Assembly: GCF_002897375.1 (NCBI RefSeq)
Contig: NZ_BFAG01000008.1
Location: 165,285 to 229,284 of the forward strand
Direction: 5' to 3'
DNA from: Deinococcus aerius
GTDB lineage: Bacteria > Deinococcota > Deinococci > Deinococcales > Deinococcaceae
DNA length: 64,000 bases
Shown piece by piece: positions 42,747 through 53,694 of the stretch; the stretch's first letter is position 1, and each line of letters starts with the position of its first letter. The notes under the pieces are model-generated. The model worked only from the letters and a program-made list of their open reading frames with translations. It was not told the DNA's origin and searched no databases. A program made the translations under genes and the position numbers.

Positions 42747-43095
42747 GGCCGGGCACCGTGTACACCCTGGAGCGGGACGGGGAGACCCTGGGCCGCCTCA
42801 CCGTCACGGACAGCGAGATGTTCGCCGTCCACTGCGATTTCGAGCCGACGCCCGAGTTTGAGCCCTACCGCGCCCTGTTCGACGAGGACGCCGCGCTCGC
42901 CGAGCGGGTGGCCGACGACGACAGCCCGGCGCTGATGGAACAGGCCGAGGCTGTGCTGGACCGCCTGCTGGCCCTCGGGCTGGTGCTGCGCCGTGTGGGC
43001 GGCGGCGTGTACCGGGACGCCCTGATCAGCATCGAGGGCGACCGCGCGGGCTTTCGCCCCCTGACTCCGCCCCTTGATGGCGAGGAGGAACCTCT

Positions 43096-43099
<4 letters not shown>
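42743..43099 (+). CDS. Small acidic protein of unknown function
   Basis: 118 residues, acidic, opening [20 protein letters not shown] with [20 protein letters not shown] and a helical middle. No family is recognised. It overlaps both neighbours by ATGA and sits directly before the ACAD11-like dehydrogenase, so it is probably part of the same pathway. Confidence 0.75.
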
Positions 43100-44334
<1,235 letters not shown>

Positions 44335-44363
44335 TACGCTGCTGGTAAGGAGGCGGGTAAGGA

Positions 44364-44708
44364 ATGGCGACGAAGCTGACGGAGGAAGAGGTCTACTACG
44401 CCACTGTAACGAGCAAGGGCCAGATCACCCTGCCCAAGGATTTGCGCGAGGCTCTGCACCTGAAGGCCGGGAGCCAGGTGAAGTTCGTGAAGAGGGGGGA
44501 GGACGTGACCGTTACGCCCGCAGCGCGTCGTCGCCGCAGCCTGCGCGAGGCGCTGGGGACGCTCACTCTGCCGGACGGCATGACCGTGGACGAGTACATC
44601 AGCGACATGCGGCATGACCCGGGCGACCGGGAGATTCTGCAAAGTGGACCGGGCGTCAGGAAAATCACCTACGTTGAGGACCTGTTGTGGGAGCGCGGGG
44701 AAGAGTGA
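44364..44708 (+). CDS. AbrB/MazE-fold antitoxin
   Basis: 114 residues. The swapped-hairpin DNA-binding domain is ATVTSKGQITLPKDLREALH (about 14-33) with VKFVKRGEDVTVTPA after it; the C-terminal half is acidic and would wrap the toxin. The next gene, a PIN-domain protein, overlaps its stop. TAAGGAGG and TAAGGA precede the ATG. It should neutralise the toxin and repress the pair. Confidence 0.88.
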   Translation: MATKLTEEEVYYATVTSKGQITLPKDLREALHLKAGSQVKFVKRGEDVTVTPAARRRRSLREALGTLTLPDGMTVDEYISDMRHDPGDREILQSGPGVRKITYVEDLLWERGEE

Positions 44709-45115
44709 GCCTGCCGCCGCTCCTTTGCCTCGACACCAATGTGCTCCTGACGGTACTCGTTGGGGAGCCGAAAGCTGAGGCTGTTCTGGACTTCCTGAGC
44801 GGGGCTCGTGGACTCCTGGTGTGTGGACCCGTCGCAGCGGAGCTGACGCCTTCCCAACCCGACGCGGAGGGCTGGTTACGCGAGTACGGCATTGAGGTGG
44901 ACTGGGTCCTTGGCCGCGCCGTCTGGAAGCGAGTTGGAGAGGCACACGCGGAATACGTCACCCGCCGCCGCGCTTCCGGCGGTGGGCTTTCCCGCCGCAT
45001 CCTGACCGACTACCTCATAGGCGCCCACGCGGAGGTCGGCGGCCTGCCCCTCTTCACCCTGAACCCGGCGGATTACACCTCTTTTCCCAAGTTGGAAGTG
45101 CTGACGTTCAAGTAA
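44705..45115 (+). CDS. PIN-domain toxin (VapC-like)
   Basis: 136 residues from GTG overlapping the antitoxin stop (GTGA). PIN acidic residues: LCLDTNVLLTVL, Glu in VAAELTPS and Asp in LTDYLIGAHAEVGGLPLFTL, with NPADYTSFP at the end. Such toxins cut RNA, often tRNA. It lies inside an otherwise continuous acyl-CoA operon, 11 nt before the next SDR gene. Confidence 0.88.
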   Translation: MSLPPLLCLDTNVLLTVLVGEPKAEAVLDFLSGARGLLVCGPVAAELTPSQPDAEGWLREYGIEVDWVLGRAVWKRVGEAHAEYVTRRRASGGGLSRRILTDYLIGAHAEVGGLPLFTLNPADYTSFPKLEVLTFK

Positions 45116-45126
45116 GGAGCCCAGAG

Positions 45127-45932
<806 letters not shown>

Positions 45933-45936
<4 letters not shown>

Positions 45937-47042
45937 CCCGTCCAGACACCGCCCCCGTCCGCCCGGGCGAGGAACTGCCGCTGGACGCCCTGCGGGAGGC
46001 GCTGCGCGGCAAGGTGGAGGGCGACGTGGACCGCCTGGCCGTCGAGCAGTTTCCGGGCGGCTTCTCCAACCTGACCTACCTCGTGCGGCTGGGAGATCAG
46101 GAGTACGTCCTGCGGCGCGCGCCCCTCGGCCCGGTGGCGGCGAAGGCGCACGACATGCCGCGCGAATACCGGCTGCTGGAGCGGGTGCATCCGGTGCTGC
46201 CCGTCGCGCCCCGGCCCGTGCTGCTCGTGGAGGACGCGGACGTGATCGGCGCCCCCTTTTACCTGATGGAGCGGCGGCGGGGCACGGTCGTGCGGACGAA
46301 ACTCCCGCCCGAGTACGCGGCTCTTCCCGATGCTCCCCGGCAACTGTCGGAGGCGCTGGTGGACACGCTGGCGGACCTGCACGCGGTCGATATCGACGCG
46401 GCGGGATTACGTGACCTGGGCAAGCCCGAGGGCTTCAACACCCGGCAGGTCGAGGGCTGGGCCTCCCGCTGGCGCCGCGCCCGCACGGACGACCTGCCCC
46501 CGCCCGAGGAACTTCACGACGAGGACGTGATCGCCTGGCTGCTGGCGCACACGCCCGCCGAGTCCGCGCACACCCTCGTCCACAACGACTTCAAGCTCGA
46601 CAACCTGATGCTCGACCCGGGGGACCCCTCCCGCGTGGTGGCCCTGCTCGACTGGGAGATGACCACGGTGGGCGACCCGCTGGTGGACCTGGGGCTGACC
46701 CTGACGTACTGGACGATGCCCGAGCAGCCGGGCCGGGAGGCGAACCACGTGGGGGCGAACGCGCCGGGTTACCTCAGCCGGGGGGAATTCCTGGCGCGGT
46801 ATGCCCAACGTTCCGGGCGCGACGTGGGGGGCGTGGCGTGGTACGAGGTGCTGGGTCACTTCAAGCTCGCCGTGATCGTCATTCAGATTTACGCCCGCTA
46901 CCGCGCCGGGCAGACGAGCGACCCCCGCTTCGCGCCGCTGGGGGGGCAGGCGCAGTGGCTGATCGGCGAGGCGTGGCGCCGGATCGGGGAGGTGGAGGGC
47001 GGGGGAACGGGGGAGCCGGAGGTTGCCCCCCAAATAGGGTGA
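45933..47042 (+). CDS. APH-type phosphotransferase, ACAD10/11-kinase-like
   Basis: 369 residues. Protein-kinase-like fold: QFPGGFSNLTYLVRLGD as the nucleotide loop, VLRRAP with Lys/Arg region, HNDFKLDNLMLD as the catalytic loop (Asp) and LLDWEMTTVGDPLVDLG as the metal-binding loop. This subgroup phosphorylates the hydroxyl of 4-hydroxyacyl-CoAs (as LvaA in levulinate use and the ACAD10/11 kinase domain), preparing rearrangement or removal. Its linkage with an ACAD11-like dehydrogenase and SDRs fits that route. Confidence 0.88.
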
Positions 47043-47102
47043 GGTAAGGGCGACCTCCCTGCTCGGTGCCTCCTGCGGGGGCAGAGCCGGACCAGGGAGG
47101 GG

Positions 47103-47501
47103 CTACCAGACCCTTACGGTGGGGAACAGGTCCAGCAGGGGGTCCTTGCTCAGGATCGGCACGCCCTCGAACGTGGCCTGGGCCGCCAGAACACGGTCAA
47201 AGGGGTCCCGGTGCGTCACGTTCCACTGGCCGGCCAGGCGGGCATGGGCGTGCCCGATGGGCAATTCCCCCGCGCGGAGCCGCGTGGTTAACTGGCGGTA
47301 GTGGGCCTCGTCCAGAAACGGCGCGACCTCGGGCCACTTGCCCAGGTGATGCTTGATGCTCATCTCCCAGATGCTCGCGGCGCTGATCAGGACGGTGTTC
47401 CCCGGATCGCGCAGGAGGGCACGGACGTGCTCACTGAGCAGTTCCGGGGCGCCCACCGCCCAGGCGAACGTGTGGGTGTCGAGGAGGTAGCGGGCCTTCA
47501 C
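47103..47501 (-). CDS. PIN-domain toxin (VapC-like, Sll0205 type)
   Basis: 132 residues: YLLDTHTFAWAVG, ISAASIWEMSIKHHLGKWP with Glu, and HRDPFDRVLAAQATFEGVPILSKDP with the last acidic residues. This is the PIN subgroup usually paired with Phd-type antitoxins. It overlaps the antitoxin by ATGA. Confidence 0.9.
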   Translation of the reverse strand: MKARYLLDTHTFAWAVGAPELLSEHVRALLRDPGNTVLISAASIWEMSIKHHLGKWPEVAPFLDEAHYRQLTTRLRAGELPIGHAHARLAGQWNVTHRDPFDRVLAAQATFEGVPILSKDPLLDLFPTVRVW

Positions 47502-47734
47502 AGGCCGGCGTCCCCCTCGAAGTCGCGCAGGAGGTCGTCCTCCGAGGGGGCGGCGAGGTCATGCTGGAAGGCGATGAGGTAGAAGCCGAGCGGGCGCTCC
47601 TCCGGCAATCCAAGCGGGACGAGCTTGGCGACGGGCTTGCCGTAGCGGGCGATGAGGATCTCCTCACCCTGCTCGACATCGTCCAGAAGGCTGGAGAGGT
47701 GGGTTTTGGCCTCGTGAACGTTGAGGGTCTTCAC
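47498..47734 (-). CDS. Phd/YefM-family antitoxin
   Basis: 78 residues from GTG: MKTLNVHEAKTHLSSLLDDV, then EILIARYGKPVAKLVPLG, the classic Phd/YefM fold, and an acidic C-terminal tail that would mask the toxin. A TAGACT box six bases upstream implies a leaderless transcript. It runs opposite to the acyl-CoA operon, whose last gene ends 60 nt from the toxin end. Confidence 0.9.
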   Translation of the reverse strand: MKTLNVHEAKTHLSSLLDDVEQGEEILIARYGKPVAKLVPLGLPEERPLGFYLIAFQHDLAAPSEDDLLRDFEGDAGL

Positions 47735-47740
47735 CCTGTT

Positions 47741-47746
47741 AGTCTA
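47741..47746 (-). promoter_or_regulatory. -10 box of the Phd-PIN operon (leaderless)
   Basis: TAGACT on the minus strand ends six bases before the antitoxin GTG; no ribosome site is present. Confidence 0.5.
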
Positions 47747-47873
47747 CATTTGTTGGTTCTCTTTCGGGGGAAGGGTGACGTCCGCCCGGTGAGGGGATGG
47801 GGTGGCCCGGTCCTTCTGAAGGCGACGTTGAGCAAGACTGCGGTTCTCGGGCTGCTCCTCCCGCCCGATCTTC

Positions 47874-49715
47874 CTACCGCCTCACCTCGTCGTCACGGCT
47901 CTCGGCGGCGAGGTGCGTCTCGATCAGGAACTCGGCGGGCATGGAGCGGGGGTAGCCACCGTTGATGGCCCGCAGCCGGGCGGGGTTCATCTTGGGGCGG
48001 CGGTCGGCGTGCAGCAGGCCGTTGCTCTCCTGCTCGGTGTCGGTGAGCTGGGTGTAGCAGAATCCCGCGATGCCCTCGCAGTCCAGCACGGCGCCCACCA
48101 GTTCGGCGTACTTGGTCAGGAAGGCCTCCTCGTCCTGAACGGTGCCGTACCCCCACCAGCGTTCGCCCTGCGAGGGCGCGAAGCTGATGCCGCCGAACTC
48201 GGTGAGCATGACGGGCTCCCCGGCCCGCACCCGGGACGCGGGCAGCAGCGGGTAGTGGCCGGGCTGGACCGAGGTGAGGGTGCGCTCGACCGCCTCGCGG
48301 GTGCCGTAGCGTTCCAGCAAGGTCTTGCCCTCCGGCGTGTAGTCGTGGATGCCCAGGATGTCCCCCGCCACAAGCTGCCAGCCGTCGTTGCCGATGGCGG
48401 GCCGCGAGGGGTCTAGGGCTTTCGTGAGATGGTACATGGCCCGCACAAAGTCGCGCTGCGCGGGGTCGCGCTCCAGGTTGGGCACGCCCCACGACTCGTT
48501 GAGCGGCACCCAGGTCACGATACAGGGGTGGTTGTGGTCGCGGCGCAGCACCTCCAGCCACTCGCGCGTCAGGCGTTCCTGAGATTCCGGCGTGAAGGTG
48601 TAGGCATTGGCCGCCTCGCCCCAGACGAGCAGGCCGAGCCGGTCGCACCAGTACAGGAAGCGGGGGTCCTCGACCTTCTGGTGGATGCGGACCCCGTTGA
48701 AGCCGAGTTCCTTGACGAGTTCGACCTCGCGCCGGATGGCCTCCTCAGAAGGCGCGGCGAGGTGGCTTTCCGGCCAGTAGTTCTGCGCGAGCACAAGTTT
48801 GGGGTAGAAGGGCGAGTGGTTGAGCAGGAAGTGGCCGTCGCGGATCAGGGCGCTGCGCAGCCCGGTGTACGAGCGCACGTCGTCCAGGACCTCCTCGCCG
48901 CGCAGGAGGGTGACCTCCACGTCCACCAGGTTGGGATGGCGCGGCGACCAGAGAATTTCCCGGTGGTCGCGCACCAGCCGCCCCTGGTCGAGGGCGATGT
49001 CCCGGCTCAGCTCCGCCCCGTTCAACTCGTAGAGGTCCGAGGCCAGCCGCTCGCCCCGCAGGAAGAGGCGGACCCGCAGCCGCAACTCCCCCCGCGGCGC
49101 CTCGTTGAGCGTGACCTGCACGTGCAGCGCCGAGCGGTCGAGGTCGGGGGTCAGCCGCAGCGACCGGATGTACGTCCCCGGCACCCGCTCCAGCCACACC
49201 GGCTGCCAGATGCCCGTCGTGCGGTGGTACCAGATCGCGTGCGGCCCGGGCTTCCAGCCCTGCTTGCCGCGCGGCTGGGCGAGGTCGCGGGGGTCGTCCT
49301 CGGCGCGGACGGTGACGACCTGCTCCTCATCCTCCGTCAGGACCGACGTGAGGTCGGCGGTGAAGGGAGCGTGCCCGCCCTCGTGCCGCGCGACGAGTTG
49401 CCCATTCACCCAGACCTGCGCGCGGTAGTCCACCGCCCCGAAATGCAGCAACAACCTTCCGGCGCGGTCCTCCGGCGTGACCGTGAAGGTGCGGCGATAC
49501 CAGACAACGGGGTGATAGGCGGGGTCGTCAATCCCACTCGCCGCCGACTCGGGCGGAAAGGGCACGGTGATCTCGCGGCCAAAGGGCTCTTTGCGGGAGA
49601 ACCAGCGTTCCTTCACGCCGCGGTTCTCGTCGTCGTACGCGAACTGCCAGGTGCCGCACAGGTCGGTCCAGGACGCGCGGGTGAGCTGCGGGCGGGGGTG
49701 CAGGGGTTCGGTCAT
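47874..49715 (-). CDS. Glycoside hydrolase family 2, paralogue of the enzyme at 5425
   Basis: 613 residues with the same domain order as the first GH2 enzyme and roughly two thirds identity by eye: HPRPQLTR at the start, LLHFGAVDYRAQVWVNGQ, PHAIWYHRTTGIWQPVWLE, acid/base Glu407 in LNESWG and nucleophile Glu506 in LTEFGG. No signal peptide. It is not next to a transporter or kinase. TAGAGT lies 12 nt before the ATG with no clear ribosome site. The two enzymes probably differ in substrate or regulation. Confidence 0.9.
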   Translation of the reverse strand: MTEPLHPRPQLTRASWTDLCGTWQFAYDDENRGVKERWFSRKEPFGREITVPFPPESAASGIDDPAYHPVVWYRRTFTVTPEDRAGRLLLHFGAVDYRAQVWVNGQLVARHEGGHAPFTADLTSVLTEDEEQVVTVRAEDDPRDLAQPRGKQGWKPGPHAIWYHRTTGIWQPVWLERVPGTYIRSLRLTPDLDRSALHVQVTLNEAPRGELRLRVRLFLRGERLASDLYELNGAELSRDIALDQGRLVRDHREILWSPRHPNLVDVEVTLLRGEEVLDDVRSYTGLRSALIRDGHFLLNHSPFYPKLVLAQNYWPESHLAAPSEEAIRREVELVKELGFNGVRIHQKVEDPRFLYWCDRLGLLVWGEAANAYTFTPESQERLTREWLEVLRRDHNHPCIVTWVPLNESWGVPNLERDPAQRDFVRAMYHLTKALDPSRPAIGNDGWQLVAGDILGIHDYTPEGKTLLERYGTREAVERTLTSVQPGHYPLLPASRVRAGEPVMLTEFGGISFAPSQGERWWGYGTVQDEEAFLTKYAELVGAVLDCEGIAGFCYTQLTDTEQESNGLLHADRRPKMNPARLRAINGGYPRSMPAEFLIETHLAAESRDDEVRR

Positions 49716-49752
49716 AGGCCAGGTCCACTCTAAACCGGTGGTGGGACCGGGA

Positions 49753-50514
49753 TTACGCCTGGCCGGACGCCCCCAGTTGGCGGGTCAGCCAGTCCGCCGC
49801 GTCCTCGATGGCGGCGGCAGGCAGGCTGTGCCCGGCGTTCCACCAGCGCAGCTCCTTGGGTTCCCGCGCCGCCGCGAACAGTCGCTCGGCCTGGTCGGGC
49901 CGGATCACCGGGTCGCGGCGGCCATGCACCATCAGCAGCGGGCAGCCGAGCCCCCGCACCGCCCGAAGGGGGTCCACGACCGTGCGGGCGAGGGTGGTGA
50001 GCGGGGTGCCCAGCGGCAGGTCCCCCCCCGCCGCGAGCACGAGCGCCCTCACCTCTCGCTCCCGGGCGGCGAGGGCCGCCCCCAGGAAGGAGCCCAGCGA
50101 GTACCCCACCACGGCCACCCGCCCCGGGTCCACGGCGGGGTGGGTCCGCAGGAACTCTGCGGCGACCCCCGCCTCCCGCAGGGCGAGGCGCCACAGCCGG
50201 GCCGCCTCCAGCGGGTTTCGCAGGCCATTCAGCTCCAGGGGATTGCCGCGCGAGCCGTGCAGCGGCAGGTCGGGGGCGAGGGACGCGACGCCCCGTCGCA
50301 GCAGCACCTGCCCCACCGAGTCCGTCATCACCTCCCCGCGCGAGGTCAGGCCGTGCAGGAGGAGGGCGGCGGGCACCTTCACCCCCGGCTCCCTGTTCGG
50401 CAGCAGGAGGAGGGCGGGCACGGAGTCCCCCTCCACCCGCCACTCCAGACGAAGGCGGGTGCCCCCGGGAACTCGCTGCTCGGCCTGGATGACGGGAGGG
50501 GAGACGGACGGCAT
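49753..50514 (-). CDS. Alpha/beta hydrolase, dienelactone hydrolase-like
   Basis: 253 residues. Oxyanion segment LLHGLTSRGEV, nucleophile elbow GYSLGSFLG with the catalytic Ser, Asp in HGRRDPVIRPDQ and His in WWNAGHSLP. No signal peptide. Esterase or peptidase-like activity of unknown specificity. The ATG follows a TACCCT box at six bases, so an ATG 17 codons upstream is rejected. Confidence 0.85.
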   Translation of the reverse strand: MPSVSPPVIQAEQRVPGGTRLRLEWRVEGDSVPALLLLPNREPGVKVPAALLLHGLTSRGEVMTDSVGQVLLRRGVASLAPDLPLHGSRGNPLELNGLRNPLEAARLWRLALREAGVAAEFLRTHPAVDPGRVAVVGYSLGSFLGAALAAREREVRALVLAAGGDLPLGTPLTTLARTVVDPLRAVRGLGCPLLMVHGRRDPVIRPDQAERLFAAAREPKELRWWNAGHSLPAAAIEDAADWLTRQLGASGQA

Positions 50515-50520
50515 GCGGGG

Positions 50521-50526
50521 AGGGTA
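50521..50526 (-). promoter_or_regulatory. -10 box for leaderless hydrolase transcript
   Basis: TACCCT on the minus strand ends six bases before the ATG, with no ribosome site. Confidence 0.45.
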
Positions 50527-50682
50527 GGGCGGGGGGAGGTTCCGGTTCGTGACGAGGTTGCCCAAGGACGGATGAGGCGGGTTGTTGCCTGACAGGCCTC
50601 CCCGGTGCAGTACGCTGGGCGACGTGCCCCACAGCCGAATTCAACCGTGGGGGACCGGGCACGCCGTCCAGCCCGCCTCCCC

Positions 50683-51387
50683 ATGAGTACCCTGATCCTC
50701 GTCCGCCACGGCCAGGCCACGCCCTTCGAGGCCGACACCGACCGCCTTTCGTCACTCGGGGAGGCGCAGGCGCGGGCGGTGGGCACCTATCTGGCGGAGG
50801 CCGGGCTGGAGCCGACGGACGTGATCTCGGGCTCCCTCGTCCGGCAACGGGAAAGTGCCCGCCTGGCCTGCGAGGCGGCGGGGGGCGGCTGGCCCGAGCC
50901 CGTCACCGACCCCCGCCTCGCGGAGTACGACGGGGACGGCCTGACGCGGACCCTCGCGCCGCTGCTCGCCGCCCGTGACCCGAAGTTTGACGCCCTGGTC
51001 CGCACCTACGAGCGCGAAAAGCACGGCCCGGAGCGCAACCGGCACCTTCAGCGGATGCTCGAACCCCTCACCGCCGCCTACCTGCGGGGCGAGGTCGCGC
51101 ACGCGGGGGTGGAGGCGTGGGCCGACTTCCGTGCCCGCGTCCACGCCTTCCTGCGCGAACTCCTCGCCGGACCCTCGGGCCGCACCGTCCTCGCCTTTTC
51201 CTCGGGCGGCGTGATCGGCGTCACCGTCGCCGCCGTGCTGCGCGCCCCCGATGAGAGTGCGCTCACCCTCAACTGGCGTGTTCGCAACGGCAGCCTCACC
51301 CGGCTGACCTACGGTGGGGGCCGCGCCAGCCTCGACTCGTTCAACGAGACCGCCCACCTCACCGAAGAACTCTCGTCCTGGCGCTAA
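50683..51387 (+). CDS. Histidine phosphatase family protein
   Basis: 234 residues. LILVRHGQATPF carries the phospho-His RHG motif, SGSLVRQRESARL the second Arg, EYDGDGL an acidic residue, and FSSGGVIGVTV takes the place of the distal His motif, where the usual GH pair reads SGG; the activity may therefore be altered. The ATG at GCCTCCCCATGAG is preferred to an in-frame extension upstream. Single gene divergent from the hydrolase. Confidence 0.8.
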   Translation: MSTLILVRHGQATPFEADTDRLSSLGEAQARAVGTYLAEAGLEPTDVISGSLVRQRESARLACEAAGGGWPEPVTDPRLAEYDGDGLTRTLAPLLAARDPKFDALVRTYEREKHGPERNRHLQRMLEPLTAAYLRGEVAHAGVEAWADFRARVHAFLRELLAGPSGRTVLAFSSGGVIGVTVAAVLRAPDESALTLNWRVRNGSLTRLTYGGGRASLDSFNETAHLTEELSSWR

Positions 51388-51398
51388 AGGAGACCCGC

Positions 51399-52349
51399 AT
51401 GGCCCTCGATCCCCACCTCAAGGAAGTCCTCCTCCAGATGGCCGCCGCCCCCCAGCCGAATGGACTGGAGGAGCTGCGTGCCGCCGTGATCGCCAACGCC
51501 GCCCGCAGCCCGAAGCGTCCAGTGGAAATCGCCGGGACGCGCGACCTCACCATTCCGGGCCCGGCCTCCGACCTGCCCGCCCGGCTGTACACGCCGGTAG
51601 GGGAGGGGCCGCACCCGCTCACCGTCTATTTCCACGGGGGCGGCTTCGTCGCGTACTCCATCGAGACGCACGACAGCGTGTGCCGCGAGCTGTGTGCGGG
51701 GGCGAACTCAGCGGTGCTGAGCGTCGAGTACCGCCTCGCGCCCGAACACCGCTTTCCCGCCGGGGTGGAGGACGCCTACGCCGCCCTGCTCTGGGCCGCC
51801 GCGCACGGGGAGGAGCTGGGCGCCGACTCCTCCCGCCTTGCCGTGGCCGGGGACAGCGCCGGGGCGAGCCTCGCCATCGCCTGCACCCTGCGCGCCCGCG
51901 ACGAGGGTGGCCCCCGCATCCGCGCCCAACTGCTGATCTACCCCGCCGTGGACTTCGTGAACACCGGGCGTTACCCCAGCCGCCGCGAGAACGCCGAGGG
52001 GTTCTTCCTGACGGAGGAGCGGATGCGCTTCTTCGCGCAGATGTATCTCGAAGACCCTGAACATGGGGCGCATCCGCACGTCTCGCCGCTGCACGCCGCC
52101 GGGCTTCACGACCTGCCCCCCGCCCTGGTCATGACCGCCGAGTTCGACCCCCTGCGCGACGAGGGCGCGGCCTACGCCGAGGCCCTTCAAGCGGCGGGGG
52201 TCCGCGCCGACCACCTCCCCGGCCCCGGCATGATCCACGGCTTTGCCAACATGACGGCCTTCTCGCCCGCTGCGGCTGGGCTGCTCGACCGCGCGGCGGG
52301 GTGGCTGGGGGCGGAACTGGGGACACGGCAGGAGAGCGCCCGTGAGTGA
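51399..52349 (+). CDS. Alpha/beta hydrolase, hormone-sensitive lipase family
   Basis: 316 residues. HGGGFVAYS is the oxyanion motif of the HSL family, GDSAGASLA holds the nucleophile Ser, EFDPLRDEG the Asp and MIHGFANM the His. These enzymes cleave short-chain esters in the cytosol. AAAGGAGA before the ATG, 11 nt after the phosphatase gene, suggests an operon with it and the thioredoxin. Confidence 0.92.
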   Translation: MALDPHLKEVLLQMAAAPQPNGLEELRAAVIANAARSPKRPVEIAGTRDLTIPGPASDLPARLYTPVGEGPHPLTVYFHGGGFVAYSIETHDSVCRELCAGANSAVLSVEYRLAPEHRFPAGVEDAYAALLWAAAHGEELGADSSRLAVAGDSAGASLAIACTLRARDEGGPRIRAQLLIYPAVDFVNTGRYPSRRENAEGFFLTEERMRFFAQMYLEDPEHGAHPHVSPLHAAGLHDLPPALVMTAEFDPLRDEGAAYAEALQAAGVRADHLPGPGMIHGFANMTAFSPAAAGLLDRAAGWLGAELGTRQESARE

Positions 52350-52791
52350 CGTTGCGGTGTGCGTCCACTGCGGGGCGAAAAATCGCCTGGGCACCCCTCC
52401 CGCCGGGCAGGTGCCGGTGTGCGGGCGCTGCGGTCACCCCCTGCCCTGGCTGCTCAGCGCCTCGGACGCGACGTTCGGGGCCGAGGTCACGGCGTCCGTC
52501 CCGGTGCTCGTGGACTTCTGGGCCGAGTGGTGCGGCCCCTGCCGGGCGGTCGCGCCCGTGTTGGAGGACCTGGCGCGCGAACATGCCGGGAAACTCAAGG
52601 TGGTCAAGCTCGACGTGGACCGCAACCCGGACGTGTCGGGGCGCTACGGGGTCCGCAGCATCCCCACCCTGATCCTCTTCGAGCATGGTCGCCCGGCGGA
52701 GACGTGGGTGGGCGCGCTGCCCAAGGGGACGCTCAGCGCCCGGCTGGCGCCCTATCTGCGGCAGGGAGGCGGGGGGGAAGCGGCCAGATAA
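52342..52791 (+). CDS. trxC: Thioredoxin with N-terminal zinc ribbon (TrxC-like)
   Basis: 149 residues from GTG, overlapping the esterase gene by 8 nt. The N-terminal CVHC and CGRC pairs form a zinc site, and the thioredoxin domain has DFWAEWCGPCRAVAPVL with the active WCGPC and the cis-Pro in RSIPTLILFEHG. Reduces protein disulfides, especially under oxidative stress. It is convergent with the polysaccharide operon. Confidence 0.93.
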   Translation: MSDVAVCVHCGAKNRLGTPPAGQVPVCGRCGHPLPWLLSASDATFGAEVTASVPVLVDFWAEWCGPCRAVAPVLEDLAREHAGKLKVVKLDVDRNPDVSGRYGVRSIPTLILFEHGRPAETWVGALPKGTLSARLAPYLRQGGGGEAAR

Positions 52792-52803
52792 TCCCTGGCC
52801 GGG

Positions 52804-53694
52804 TCAGCGTCCCGGCGGCAGCCGGTCGAGCCCCACGTCTGTCACGTACGGCACCAGCCCCGAGGCCCGCGCCCGTTCGTACGTCGCGCGCACGAGGGCC
52901 GGGTCCGAGGCGTAGTCCAGGGTCAGGACCGGCTTGCCCGCCGCCCGCCACAACCGGTAGAGCGCGAGCTGGCCCACCTGACGTTCCGAGTCGGTGGGCC
53001 GATTCGTGGCGTACACGAACGTCTCCTCCTGCCCGGTCGCGTCCACACAGGCGGCGTAGCGGGGGTCTCGGATAAGGGCCGCGGCGTTTTGCGGGATGAT
53101 CAGGAACTCGGGGTCGCGGGCCCGGGCGTGGGCGGCGGCGCGGCAGACCCACGCCACCATCTCGGCGGCGGCGGTGGGCCTATCCGGGTGGAGTTCGTAG
53201 GCGTCGATCAGGTCGAGGTACGCGCCGTGGAAGCCCTGGTCGATCACCCGGTCGAGTTCGCGCAGGGCGAGGGCCTGCCACGCCGGGTCCCAGTACGCCA
53301 CGTCGTAGTTGCCGGGCCAGTCGGGGTCGGGGCGCAGCAGCCACGCGGGCTGGCCCGGCCTCCACCCCGGCTGCCAGTACGCGCGGAAGTTCTCGGCGGC
53401 CCCCAGGCTGAGGTAGGCGATCAGGAGGCGCCCGCGCGCAGCCTCCCGCACCTCCGCCGGGGTCCAGGCCCCCCCGTCCCCCCAGCGGGTGGGGTCCACG
53501 ACGACGAGATCAAAGGAGGAGTCCCGCACGCCGCGCAGCCCCGCGTCGCCGTACCCGGTGAGCTGGACACCCCAGGTGCGGACGGCGGCGAGCTGGGCGT
53601 GACGGGAGGGAGCGGTGTCCGTGCGGCTGGAACTGCCGTCGGCGGCGGCACAGCCACACAGCAGCGCGGCGAGAAGGAGGACGGGGCGGAACAT
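52804..53694 (-). CDS. GH114-type (polygalactosaminidase-fold) lipoprotein
   Basis: 296 residues with a lipoprotein signal (LLLAALLCGCAAADG, lipobox LCGC). Pattern of the endo-alpha-1,4-polygalactosaminidase/TM1410 family: DLVVVDPTRWGDG, LLIAYLSLGAAENFRAYW, GAYLDLIDAY with a catalytic Asp, FLIIPQN, ATGQEETFVY with a catalytic Glu and VLTLDYASDPALV. The usual GEAE of the second motif reads GAAE. The ATG overlaps the upstream gene stop (TGATG). Expected to trim or cleave an amino-sugar polymer at the cell surface. Last gene of the operon. Confidence 0.85.
   Translation of the reverse strand: MFRPVLLLAALLCGCAAADGSSSRTDTAPSRHAQLAAVRTWGVQLTGYGDAGLRGVRDSSFDLVVVDPTRWGDGGAWTPAEVREAARGRLLIAYLSLGAAENFRAYWQPGWRPGQPAWLLRPDPDWPGNYDVAYWDPAWQALALRELDRVIDQGFHGAYLDLIDAYELHPDRPTAAAEMVAWVCRAAAHARARDPEFLIIPQNAAALIRDPRYAACVDATGQEETFVYATNRPTDSERQVGQLALYRLWRAAGKPVLTLDYASDPALVRATYERARASGLVPYVTDVGLDRLPPGR

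Noticed and set aside
47066..47356. 96-codon plus-strand frame after the kinase
   Set aside because: It overlaps the PIN toxin in antisense and is Gly/Pro/Arg-rich without a ribosome site.
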